Origin: Streptomyces sp. CNQ-509
GTDB taxonomy: Bacteria; Actinomycetota; Actinomycetes; Streptomycetales; Streptomycetaceae
Direction of reading: 5' to 3'
Assembly: GCF_001011035.1 (NCBI RefSeq)
Contig: NZ_CP011492.1
Span: 4,101,501-4,165,500 of the forward strand
DNA: 64,000 nt
Positions 43,286 through 50,744 of the stretch are shown here, one piece after another. Numbering within the stretch: position 1 is the first letter of the stretch; each line of letters starts with the position of its first letter. The notes under the pieces are model-generated. The model was not told the origin of the DNA. It was given only the letters and a program-made list of their open reading frames with translations, and ran no database searches. A program made the position numbers and the translations under genes.

Positions 43286-44287
43286 TCAGGACTGGTCGAG
43301 GATGCCGGAGCGTGCGATGAGGTAGCCGAGTTGGGCCCGGCCGTTGCTGCCGAGGGTGGTGGCGAGCTTGGCGATATGGGCGCGGCAGGTGCGGACGTTC
43401 ATGCCGAGCCGGTCGGCGATGACCTCGTCGACGTGCCCTTCGACGAGCAACTTGGCGATGCTGCGCTGGACACCGGTTATGCCGTCCGGCTCCGGGTGCT
43501 CGTAGTGCACATCCTCGTCGAGGGGCGTGGCGAGTTGCCAGAGGTGATGGAACACGCCGACGAAGTACTCGACGAGACCGGGATGCCGGACCTCCACCGC
43601 CGAATCCCGGTTCAACTTCACCGGCCGGTCACGGTGCGCGGGAACGAAGGCGACTTTGCGGTCGATGATGATCAGACGATCGACCAGCTCCTCGAGCGTG
43701 CGCAGTTCCATGAGGTCGTTGGCGACCCGTTCCTGATAGGCGAGCAGGCCGTAGTTGTGCCGTGCGGTGTGCTGGTAGAGGCTCCGAATGCGCACGCCGC
43801 GGTCGACCAGCGGACGCACCCGGTCCACCGCCTTGTCGAGGAGCTCCGGGGGGCGGGTCCCACCCGGCTGGACGGTGAGGAGTTCCTTCTCGCACTCCGC
43901 CGTCGCTCTGCCGACGATCGCGTCGATGTTGGTCACGCCGCTCAGTTCGGTGATGGCGCTGCTGACGGTGGTGCGTCCCTGAGTGATGGAGAGGAACGGT
44001 TCGAACGCGTCCGCCAGCGCTAGGGTCTGGTCCCTGCGCTCCTGAATCTCGCGCTCGATGGGGTGCTCAAGTCGGGCCAGAGCGGTGGACGGAGGTACCG
44101 GCCGGAGCCATCGTGAGTCGTCCGGGTCAGGGAGGAGCAGCATCAGGTCGATCAGACACGGCACCTCTTCTCCCTCCGACCGGGAGACGCGCCCGGCCCG
44201 CAGCGCGCGGGCGTAAAGCTCCGAACTCGCGGTACAGAGGTCGGCGTATCCATGAGGATGGTCTGATTCGCCTTGATTTTTGCCCAT
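43286..44287 (-). CDS. LuxR-type regulator with TrmB-like sensor, paralogue C
   Basis: A 333-residue paralogue, first of the tandem and divergent from the small secreted peptide gene. N-terminal helix ELYARALRAGRVSRSEGEEV with PCLIDLMLLLPDPDDSRWL; central helix EREIQERRDQTLALADAFEP; sensor core RTLEELVDRLIIIDRKVAFV; HTH GITGVQRSIAKLLVEGHVDE and DRLGMNVRTCRAHIAKLATT. The N-terminal Cys-containing element (VPCLIDL, also APCLSDL and APCLFDL in the others) is shared by all three and looks functional. The promoter region upstream contains the repeated 15-bp motif and a short palindrome. Confidence 0.83.
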   Translation of the reverse strand: MGKNQGESDHPHGYADLCTASSELYARALRAGRVSRSEGEEVPCLIDLMLLLPDPDDSRWLRPVPPSTALARLEHPIEREIQERRDQTLALADAFEPFLSITQGRTTVSSAITELSGVTNIDAIVGRATAECEKELLTVQPGGTRPPELLDKAVDRVRPLVDRGVRIRSLYQHTARHNYGLLAYQERVANDLMELRTLEELVDRLIIIDRKVAFVPAHRDRPVKLNRDSAVEVRHPGLVEYFVGVFHHLWQLATPLDEDVHYEHPEPDGITGVQRSIAKLLVEGHVDEVIADRLGMNVRTCRAHIAKLATTLGSNGRAQLGYLIARSGILDQS

Positions 44288-44292
44288 TTATC

Positions 44293-44306
44293 CTTCCCAC
44301 AGGAAG
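44293..44306. promoter_or_regulatory. palindrome CTTCC-CACA-GGAAG
   Basis: It lies just before the LuxR paralogue C start (6 bp) and 104 bp before the peptide gene. Its left arm CTTCCCACAG recurs inverted as CTGTGGGAAG at 44371-44380, close to the peptide gene. Possible paired operators for looping; inferred. Confidence 0.4.
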
Positions 44307-44313
44307 ATGTGAT

Positions 44314-44328
44314 TCAGGAACATGATGC
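44314..44328. promoter_or_regulatory. 15-bp repeated motif, copy 2
   Basis: TCAGGAACATGATGC, 14/15 identical to 40641-40655. It lies between LuxR paralogue C and the secreted-peptide gene. Confidence 0.5.
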
Positions 44329-44409
44329 AGTGCAGAGGTGGTGAACAGCCTTCGCGTGAGGCACCTTCTTCTGTGGGAAGCGGATTCATTAGGGAGGCCG
44401 GGACTCCCG

Positions 44410-44568
44410 ATGGCAAAAAGACTGACACGGTGGGCAGTTGCATTCGTGACTGCGGCTGTACTCAGCGTCATAGCAAGTCCCTTTGGCGCAGGCTCCAATG
44501 CCGGTCCGGGTGAGCAGGGTTCGGACCAGGCGGCGGTGGCGGCACAGCAAGACCCGACCTGGGGCTAG
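44410..44568 (+). CDS. 52-residue secreted peptide, candidate signal
   Basis: A tiny gene with a clear Sec signal: basic MAKRLTR, then hydrophobic WAVAFVTAAVLSVIA, with a plausible cut after SPFGAGSNA. The mature part would be about 22 residues, GPGEQGSDQAAVAAQQDPTW plus G. There are no cysteines. GGGAGG lies 13 bases before the ATG, inside a small hairpin with CTCCC, so translation may be modulated. A GTG at 44338 could add 24 residues. Placement opposite three LuxR-type regulators that lack phosphorylation sites suggests a pheromone or reporter target of those regulators. Unrecognised family. Confidence 0.6.
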   Translation: MAKRLTRWAVAFVTAAVLSVIASPFGAGSNAGPGEQGSDQAAVAAQQDPTWG

Positions 44569-44629
44569 CCCGGGGACTGGACATTGACAACCTCAGACAG
44601 ACAAGGACTTAACAGACACAGGTATCACG

Positions 44630-44920
44630 ATGAACCCAGACCACCGCCGAAAGACGGAGAACCATTGGCACTCCGTCGATCTCGCTACGGCGGTGCCCCG
44701 TGCCGGAGACAGGTTGGCGGTTGCCCTCCTCGGAGAGCCGATCACCATCCTGCGTGACGGAAGCGGGGTCGTCCAGGCCTTCCGCCGGAGGTCGGGGCGT
44801 TACGTGCGCTGCGTGGTGCGCTGCGGCGTGATCTTCGTCAATCTTGGCGAAGAGGATCACGTTCCCGTAGCAGCCGACGGCGTACCTGATAGCGAGAGCA
44901 TCACCCCCCACTGTGCCTGA
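44630..44920 (+). CDS. Rieske-fold-like small protein lacking the [2Fe-2S] ligands
   Basis: A 96-residue protein. HWHSVDLATAVPRAGDRLAV followed by LLGEPITILRDGSGVVQAFR closely follows the opening of Rieske ring-hydroxylase domains ('W..Va.s..v..g.plav.lLGepvVL.RD..G.v.Al.drCpHRGa'). The next residues, RRSGRYVRCVVRCGVIFVNL with GEED, match the closing strand ('y.vver.GlvWVwlGd'). The 40-45 residues between them that hold CxH and CxxH are missing, so no cluster can be bound as in normal Rieske proteins. Two cysteines (RCVVRC) remain. It is 61 bp after the peptide gene on the same strand, with a weak ribosome site, and is followed by a strong terminator. Confidence 0.6.
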   Translation: MNPDHRRKTENHWHSVDLATAVPRAGDRLAVALLGEPITILRDGSGVVQAFRRRSGRYVRCVVRCGVIFVNLGEEDHVPVAADGVPDSESITPHCA

Positions 44921-44962
44921 CCGGGCGGTATCCCCCGTGTCCAGATCGCCCGAGGGCACACC

Positions 44963-45002
44963 AGCGGTGCCATCGCGGACGCAACCCCGCGATGGCACCG
45001 CT
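44963..45002 (+). terminator. strong hairpin terminator
   Basis: A perfect 16-bp stem (AGCGGTGCCATCGCGG / CCGCGATGGCACCGCT) with an 8-nt loop followed by TTT. It ends the peptide/Rieske-like transcription unit and insulates clpB. Confidence 0.85.
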
Positions 45003-45076
45003 TTTGCGTGTTCCTGCGCGCATGCTTAGAGGGCGGCGGGCGCGCTGCGGTCGCCGGTTGCCGGTGCCGGGTTGGA

Positions 45077-45097
45077 GTTGAGTGGAGTAGACTCAAC
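45077..45097 (+). promoter_or_regulatory. HAIR operator of clpB (HspR-binding)
   Basis: GTTGAGT-N7-ACTCAAC has perfect 7-bp arms and one change per arm from the HAIR consensus. It is 82 bp before clpB, as known for HspR control of clpB in Streptomyces. Confidence 0.85.
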
Positions 45098-45178
45098 TTA
45101 GCTACGTGGCCTCAGGCACGCCGAGTGCGGCCGAGGCGTACCCAGGACCGGCACCCCGGCAAGGAGGAGCACACAGCA

Positions 45179-47785
45179 GTGGATGCGGAGCTGACCAACA
45201 AGAGCCAGGAAGCGATCGCCGGCGCCAACAGCCGTGCCGTGTCCGGCGGCAATCCGGACATCACCCCCGTACATCTGCTGCTCGCCCTGCTCGACGTGGC
45301 GGACAACGAGAACCTTCAGGACCTGCTGGCCGCCGTCGACGCCGACCAGGCCGCCGTGCGGTCCGGGGCCGAGGCGCTGCTCGGCGGGTTGCCCAGTGTG
45401 CAGGGGGCGACCGTGTCGCCGCCGCGGGCGGACCGGGAGTTGCTCGCCGTCGTGGCCGATGCCGCCGAGCGGGCGCGGAAGCTCGGCGATCAGTATGTGT
45501 CGACCGAGCACCTGCTCATCGGGGTCGCCGCCGAGGGCGGTGCCGCCAAGGAGTTGCTGAAGAAGCAGGGGGCGAGCGCCAAGGCGCTCGTGCAGGCGTT
45601 CGAGAAGATCCGCGGCGACCGGCGCGTGACCACGAAGAACCCCGAGGGTACGTATCAGGCGCTGGGCAAGTTCGGCACCGACCTCACCGCCGCCGCCCGC
45701 GACGGCAAGCTCGACCCGGTCATCGGGCGGGACCAGGAGATCCGCCGCGTCGTGCAGGTGCTCTCCCGGCGTACGAAGAACAACCCCGTCCTCATCGGCG
45801 AGCCCGGCGTCGGGAAGACCGCCGTCGTCGAGGGCCTCGCGCAGCGGATCGTGAAGGGGGACGTGCCCGAGAGCCTGAAGAACAAGCGGCTCGTCGCGCT
45901 CGACCTCGGCGCCATGGTCGCCGGGGCGAAGTACCGGGGCGAGTTCGAGGAGCGGCTGAAGACCGTGCTCGCCGAGATCCGGGAGAGTGAAGGACAGGTC
46001 ATCACGTTCATCGACGAGCTGCACACCGTCGTCGGCGCCGGCGCGGGCGGCGAGTCCGCCATGGACGCCGGCAACATGCTGAAGCCCATGCTCGCCCGCG
46101 GCGAGCTGCGCATGGTCGGTGCGACGACCCTCGACGAGTACCGCGAGCGGATCGAGAAGGACGCCGCCCTGGAGCGCCGCTTCCAGCAGGTACTTGTCGC
46201 CGAGCCCACCGTCGAGGACACCATCGCGATCCTCCGCGGCCTGAAGGGGCGGTATGAGGCCCACCACAAGGTCGTCATCGCCGACTCCGCGCTCGTCGCC
46301 GCCGCGACCCTCTCCGACCGCTACATCACCTCCCGCTTCCTCCCCGACAAGGCCATCGACCTCGTCGACGAGGCCGCCTCCCGGCTCCGGATGGAGATCG
46401 ACTCCTCGCCCACCGAGATCGACGAGCTCCAGCGCGCCGTCGACCGCCTCCGGATGGAGGAGCTGGCGCTGAAGAACGAGTCGGACGTCGCCTCCCGCGA
46501 GCGGCTGGAGCGGCTCCAGCGCGACCTCGCCGACAAGGAGGAGGAGCTGCGCGGCCTCACCGCCCGCTGGGAGAAGGAGAAGCAGGGCCTCAACCGGGTG
46601 GGCGAGCTGAAGGAGCGGCTGGACGAGCTGCGCGGCACGGCCGAGCGCGCGCAGCGCGACGGTGACTTCGACACCGCCTCCAAGCTCCTCTACGGCGAAC
46701 TGCCCGCCCTCGAACGCGAGCTGGAGGAGGCGTCGGCCGCGGAGGAGGAGGTCAAGCGGGACACGATGGTCAAGGAGGAGGTCGGCTCCGACGACATCGC
46801 CGACGTCATCTCCTCCTGGACCGGCATCCCCGCGGGCAGGCTGCTGGAGGGCGAGACGCAGAAGCTGCTGCGCATGGAGGAGGAGCTGGGCCGGCGGCTC
46901 ATCGGGCAGGACGTGGCCGTACGGGCCGTCTCCGACGCCGTGCGCCGCACCCGCGCCGGCATCGCCGACCCCAACCGGCCGACGGGCTCGTTCCTCTTCC
47001 TCGGCCCCACCGGCGTCGGCAAGACCGAGCTGGCGAAGGCGCTGGCCGACTTCCTCTTCGACGACGAGCGGGCCATGGTCCGCATCGACATGAGCGAGTA
47101 CGGCGAGAAGCACTCCGTCTCCCGCCTGGTCGGCGCGCCCCCGGGGTACGTCGGGTACGAGGAGGGCGGTCAGCTCACGGAGGCCGTACGGCGGCGCCCG
47201 TACTCGGTGATCCTGCTGGACGAGATGGAGAAGGCGCACACCGAGGTCTTCGACATCCTGCTCCAGGTGCTGGACGACGGGCGGCTGACGGACGGTCAGG
47301 GCCGTACGGTCGACTTCCGCAACACCATCCTCATCCTCACCTCCAACCTCGGCTCCACCTTCCTCGTCGATCCGATGATCAAGGACGAGCAGAAGCGGGA
47401 GGGGGTGCTGGAGACGGTGCGGAAGGTCTTCCGGCCCGAGTTCCTCAACCGGCTCGACGATCTCGTCGTCTTCAACGCGCTCGGCGGCGACCAGCTCAAG
47501 CGCATCGCCGCCATCCAGCTCGCCCATCTGCAGGAACGGCTCTCGGAACGCCGGCTCACGCTGGAGGTCAGCGACGCGGCGCTGGCCTGGCTGGCGCGCC
47601 TGGGCGTCCCGGAGGACGAGCCGGAGCCGGACCTCAGCTACGGGGCGCGGCCGCTGCGGCGGCTGGTGCAGACGGCGATCGGGGACCAGCTCGCGAAGGA
47701 GATCCTGGCGGGCGAGGTGCGCGACGGGGACACCGTGTGGGTGGACGTGCTCGGGGATCAGTTGCTGGTCGGCGCGGCGCAGTAG
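45179..47785 (+). CDS. clpB: disaggregase ClpB (Hsp100)
   Basis: An 868-residue AAA+ machine that, with DnaK, pulls proteins out of aggregates. It has an N domain with two Clp repeats (ELTNKSQEAIAGANSRAVSG), NBD1 with Walker A GEPGVGKTAVVEGLAQRIV (near 205) and Walker B VITFIDELHTVVGAG. The coiled-coil middle domain is about 395-520 (LERLQRDLADKEEELRGLTA). NBD2 has GPTGVGKTELAKALADFLF (near 608) and VILLDEMEKAH. The GTG at 45179 keeps the family N-terminus VDAELTNKSQE and has AAGGAGG about 11 bases before it. Upstream HAIR indicates HspR repression. Confidence 0.97.
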   Translation: MDAELTNKSQEAIAGANSRAVSGGNPDITPVHLLLALLDVADNENLQDLLAAVDADQAAVRSGAEALLGGLPSVQGATVSPPRADRELLAVVADAAERARKLGDQYVSTEHLLIGVAAEGGAAKELLKKQGASAKALVQAFEKIRGDRRVTTKNPEGTYQALGKFGTDLTAAARDGKLDPVIGRDQEIRRVVQVLSRRTKNNPVLIGEPGVGKTAVVEGLAQRIVKGDVPESLKNKRLVALDLGAMVAGAKYRGEFEERLKTVLAEIRESEGQVITFIDELHTVVGAGAGGESAMDAGNMLKPMLARGELRMVGATTLDEYRERIEKDAALERRFQQVLVAEPTVEDTIAILRGLKGRYEAHHKVVIADSALVAAATLSDRYITSRFLPDKAIDLVDEAASRLRMEIDSSPTEIDELQRAVDRLRMEELALKNESDVASRERLERLQRDLADKEEELRGLTARWEKEKQGLNRVGELKERLDELRGTAERAQRDGDFDTASKLLYGELPALERELEEASAAEEEVKRDTMVKEEVGSDDIADVISSWTGIPAGRLLEGETQKLLRMEEELGRRLIGQDVAVRAVSDAVRRTRAGIADPNRPTGSFLFLGPTGVGKTELAKALADFLFDDERAMVRIDMSEYGEKHSVSRLVGAPPGYVGYEEGGQLTEAVRRRPYSVILLDEMEKAHTEVFDILLQVLDDGRLTDGQGRTVDFRNTILILTSNLGSTFLVDPMIKDEQKREGVLETVRKVFRPEFLNRLDDLVVFNALGGDQLKRIAAIQLAHLQERLSERRLTLEVSDAALAWLARLGVPEDEPEPDLSYGARPLRRLVQTAIGDQLAKEILAGEVRDGDTVWVDVLGDQLLVGAAQ

Positions 47786-47813
47786 GGGGCGGCCGGACGG
47801 GGCCTGCCGGCCC

Positions 47814-47840
47814 GCGCCGGGCGGTGGTGCCGCCCGGCGC
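47814..47840 (+). terminator. GC-rich hairpin after clpB
   Basis: An 11-bp perfect stem GCGCCGGGCGG / CCGCCCGGCGC with a 5-nt loop, 29 bp after the clpB stop, no T tract (usual in Streptomyces). Confidence 0.65.
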
Positions 47841-47945
47841 GCTGCTCCGGCGCAGCGAGTTGTCCACAGGGTGTCGCCGCCGGGTTGCGGGCACGGGCCC
47901 CCGGTGGGGGAGGATGGGCGCCGAACCGTTCGAAGGGAACCCCAC

Positions 47946-48512
47946 GTGAGCATCGACCCGTCCTCGATTCCGAACTTCGGGGGCCAGCAGCCCGAATCCC
48001 GCGGCAGCGGCGGCCCGCAGGGGCCCATCGTGCCCGACCAGGATCTGGTCAAGCAGCTCCTGGACCAGATGGAGCTGAAGTACGTCGTCGACGAGGAGGG
48101 GGACCTCGCGGCGCCGTGGGAGCAGTTCCGTACGTACTTCATGTTCCGCGGCGAGGACGAGCAGCAGCTCTATTCGGTGCGGACCTTCTACGACCGGCAG
48201 CACTCGCTGGACGACAAGCCGGAGCTGCTGGAGGCCATCGACGACTGGAACCGGCGCACGCTGTGGCCGAAGGTCTACACGCACACGCATGACGACGGCT
48301 CCGTCCGGCTCATCGGCGAGGCGCAGATGCTGATCGGCACGGGCGTGGCGCTGGAGCACTTCGTGTCGAGCACGGTGAGCTGGGTGCGGGCGTCGATCGA
48401 GTTCGACAAGTGGCTGGTGGAGACGCTGGGGCTGCAGCAGGAGCTGGACGAGGGCGGCGACGGCGAGGACGGGCCCGGCGACGCGGGCGGTGAGGGGCCG
48501 AAGGAGGGCTGA
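47946..48512 (+). CDS. YbjN-domain protein
   Basis: A 188-residue cytoplasmic protein with GTG start. The opening is Gly/Pro-rich (SSIPNFGGQQPESRGSGGPQ). The YbjN fold follows: LLDQMELKYVVDEEGDLAAP, then YFMFRGEDEQQLYSVRTFYD, and a C-terminal helix (VALEHFVSSTVSWVRASIEF). The last 20 residues are acidic. YbjN proteins resemble type III secretion chaperones in fold and are of unknown function in actinobacteria. The gene lies 160 bp after clpB and probably has its own promoter. Confidence 0.83.
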   Translation: MSIDPSSIPNFGGQQPESRGSGGPQGPIVPDQDLVKQLLDQMELKYVVDEEGDLAAPWEQFRTYFMFRGEDEQQLYSVRTFYDRQHSLDDKPELLEAIDDWNRRTLWPKVYTHTHDDGSVRLIGEAQMLIGTGVALEHFVSSTVSWVRASIEFDKWLVETLGLQQELDEGGDGEDGPGDAGGEGPKEG

Positions 48513-48619
48513 GGGCGCGACGGGCGCGGGCGCGGCCGGGTCGGGCGGAGCCGCCGGTCCCGGCGTGCGGGTCCGGCCGGCGTGCGGCCGTGCGGTCGGG
48601 GCTGTCGGAGCGGGCGCGG

Positions 48620-49378
48620 TCAGGGTTCCGTCAGGGCGGTGCGCAGCGTCTCGTACGCGCGGGTGCGCGGGGTGACGGGTGCGTAGTGGCCGGTGCCGGG
48701 CAGCTCCAGCAGCCGCCCGCCCACGGCGCGGGCGTAGCGGCGGGACAGCTCCACCGGTACGTCGGCGTCGGCCTCGCCGTGGAGCAGCACGACCGGCGCC
48801 GCCGGGGACGGCATCCGCATCGGGTCCGTCTCGTCGAGCCGCTCCGCCACACGCCCGGCGCCGCCGAGGAGCCCGGCGACGGCGCCGTCGCTGAGGCCCA
48901 GTTCGTGGGCGCGGGCCAGGTCCGCGACCGCGGCGACGCCGACGACGCGGGAGACGGCGGTCGGGCACCGCGAGGCGGCCCAGAGCGCGAGGTGGCCGCC
49001 CGCGGAGTGCCCGGCGAGGACCACGGGCCCGGCCCCGGGCAGCGCGGCGAGCGCGGGCGGCAGATCGTCGAACGTCGCGGGGAACCCCCCGCCGCCGTCG
49101 CCCTCCGCACCGCCCACGCGGCGGTACTCGATCAGCGCCACGCACCCGTTCAGGTCCTCCGCCAGCGCCGCCGCCAGCGGGGTCAGGTACGTGCGGTCGT
49201 AGCGTTCCCGCCAGAAGCCGCCGTGCAGCAGGGCCACGACCGGCCGGGCGGCCGGGTCCCCGTACAGGTCGACGACCTGCGACGGATGGTCCCCGTACGC
49301 CAGCGTGCGGGTGGGTGGGACCCGCTTCAGGGCGAACAGCGTGCGGGCCTCGTCGTCCAGTTCGTCAACGGCGGTCAT
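48620..49378 (-). CDS. alpha/beta hydrolase, probable kynurenine formamidase
   Basis: A 252-residue alpha/beta hydrolase with the oxyanion motif LLHGGFWRE and nucleophile elbow GHSAGGH, as in arylformamidases of the HGGXW type. The late aspartate (HGEADADVPVE) and histidine (PGTGHYAPV) complete a catalytic triad. The start overlaps the end of kynU by 14 bp and the operon continues from kynA. The expected reaction is N-formylkynurenine to kynurenine, the step between KynA and KynU. The function rests strongly on context; sequence alone says esterase/formamidase. Confidence 0.8.
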   Translation of the reverse strand: MTAVDELDDEARTLFALKRVPPTRTLAYGDHPSQVVDLYGDPAARPVVALLHGGFWRERYDRTYLTPLAAALAEDLNGCVALIEYRRVGGAEGDGGGGFPATFDDLPPALAALPGAGPVVLAGHSAGGHLALWAASRCPTAVSRVVGVAAVADLARAHELGLSDGAVAGLLGGAGRVAERLDETDPMRMPSPAAPVVLLHGEADADVPVELSRRYARAVGGRLLELPGTGHYAPVTPRTRAYETLRTALTEP

Positions 49379-50744
49379 CCAGCACCTCTCCCAGCACTCC
49401 GGCAGCGCGGTATACGTCCGAGAACGAGGTATACAGCGGCGTCACGCCGAAACGGAGCACATCCGGCGCCCGGAAGTCGCCGACCACCCCGCGTGCGATC
49501 AGCTCGCCCATCACCGCCTCGGCGTCCGCGCACCGCAGCGCGACCTGGCTGCCGCGCTCCGCGTGCGGCAGCGGGGTGAGCGGCGTGAGCGAAGGACCGC
49601 CCGGGAGGGCCGCGACGCACTCCAGGAAGAAGTCCGACAGCGCCAGGCTCTTCTCCCGCACCGTCTCGATCGCCACGCCGTCCCACACCTCAAGCGCCGC
49701 CTCCAGCGCCAGCATCGACAGGATGTCCGGCGTCCCGACGCGCCCGCGCACGGAGCCGTCCGCCGGGAGGTAACCGGCGGACATGGCGAAGGGGTCGGCG
49801 TGGGAGTTCCAGCCGGGCAGCGGGGAGTCGAAGCGGGGCTGGAGGTCGCGCCGCACGTAGAGGTACGCGGGCGACCCCGGGCCGCCGTTGAGGAACTTGT
49901 ACGTGCACCCCACCGCCAGGTCCACCCCGTGCGCGTCGAGCCCGACGGGCAGCGCGCCGGCGCTGTGGCACAGGTCCCACACGGCGAGCGCGCCGGCCGC
50001 GTGCAGCGCGGCGGTGGTGCCGGGCAGGTCGTGGAGCCGGCCGGTGCGGTAGTCGACGTGGTTGACCAGCGCGAGGGCGGTCCGCGGCCCCGCGGTGGCG
50101 GCGATCTCGTGCGGCTCCACGGCCCGTAGCGCGCAGCCGGTCAGCCGGGCGGCGGACTCGGCGACGTAGCCGTCGGTGGGGAACGTCGTCGCGTCGACCA
50201 GCACCTCGTCCCGGGCCGCCCCCGCGCCGGACTGTGCGATGCGCACCCCGGCGACGACGGCCTTGAGGACGTTGACGCTGGTGGAGTCGCCGACGACCAC
50301 CTGCCCTGGCGCGGCGCCCAGCAAGGGCGCGATCCGGTCGCCGATCCGCTCGGGCGCGGTCCACCAGCCGGACTCCGTCCACGACCGGATCCGCAGCGTC
50401 CCCCACTCCCGCGCCACGACGTCCGCGACGCGGGCCGGGACGGCGGCGGGGAGAGCGCCGAGGGAGTTGCCGTCGAGGTAGACGACCGGCGGGCCGGGGG
50501 ACGTTGTCGCGCCGGGCGGCGTCCCGTCGGACCGGACCGCGGCGGGCCGGACGGCGCCGGGCCGGATCCCGTCCGGCCGCACCGCGCCGGGCGGCTCCGC
50601 GTCGTCCAGGACGAACTCCGCCCGCTTCGCCCGCAGCGGGTCCGCCAGGTCCAGCGCCGCCGCCCGCTTCGCCAGCGCCGCGAACTCCGTCACCACGCCG
50701 CCGCCTGCCGGGACCGCCGCCCCCGGCACGTACGCCTCAGACAT
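49365..50744 (-). CDS. kynU: kynureninase
   Basis: A 459-residue PLP enzyme cleaving kynurenine to anthranilate and alanine. Family marks are VVYLDGNSLGALP, DSTSVNVLKAVVAG, WDLCHSAGALPVGL and the PLP lysine in VGCTYKFLNGGPGSPAYLYV. Around residues 50-85 is a low-complexity insert of repeated Arg-Pro-Asp-Gly units absent from most kynureninases. It overlaps kynA by 8 bp upstream and the formamidase gene downstream, so the three are translationally coupled. No kynurenine 3-monooxygenase is present, so the pathway ends at anthranilate. Confidence 0.95.
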   Translation of the reverse strand: MSEAYVPGAAVPAGGGVVTEFAALAKRAAALDLADPLRAKRAEFVLDDAEPPGAVRPDGIRPGAVRPAAVRSDGTPPGATTSPGPPVVYLDGNSLGALPAAVPARVADVVAREWGTLRIRSWTESGWWTAPERIGDRIAPLLGAAPGQVVVGDSTSVNVLKAVVAGVRIAQSGAGAARDEVLVDATTFPTDGYVAESAARLTGCALRAVEPHEIAATAGPRTALALVNHVDYRTGRLHDLPGTTAALHAAGALAVWDLCHSAGALPVGLDAHGVDLAVGCTYKFLNGGPGSPAYLYVRRDLQPRFDSPLPGWNSHADPFAMSAGYLPADGSVRGRVGTPDILSMLALEAALEVWDGVAIETVREKSLALSDFFLECVAALPGGPSLTPLTPLPHAERGSQVALRCADAEAVMGELIARGVVGDFRAPDVLRFGVTPLYTSFSDVYRAAGVLGEVLDDRR

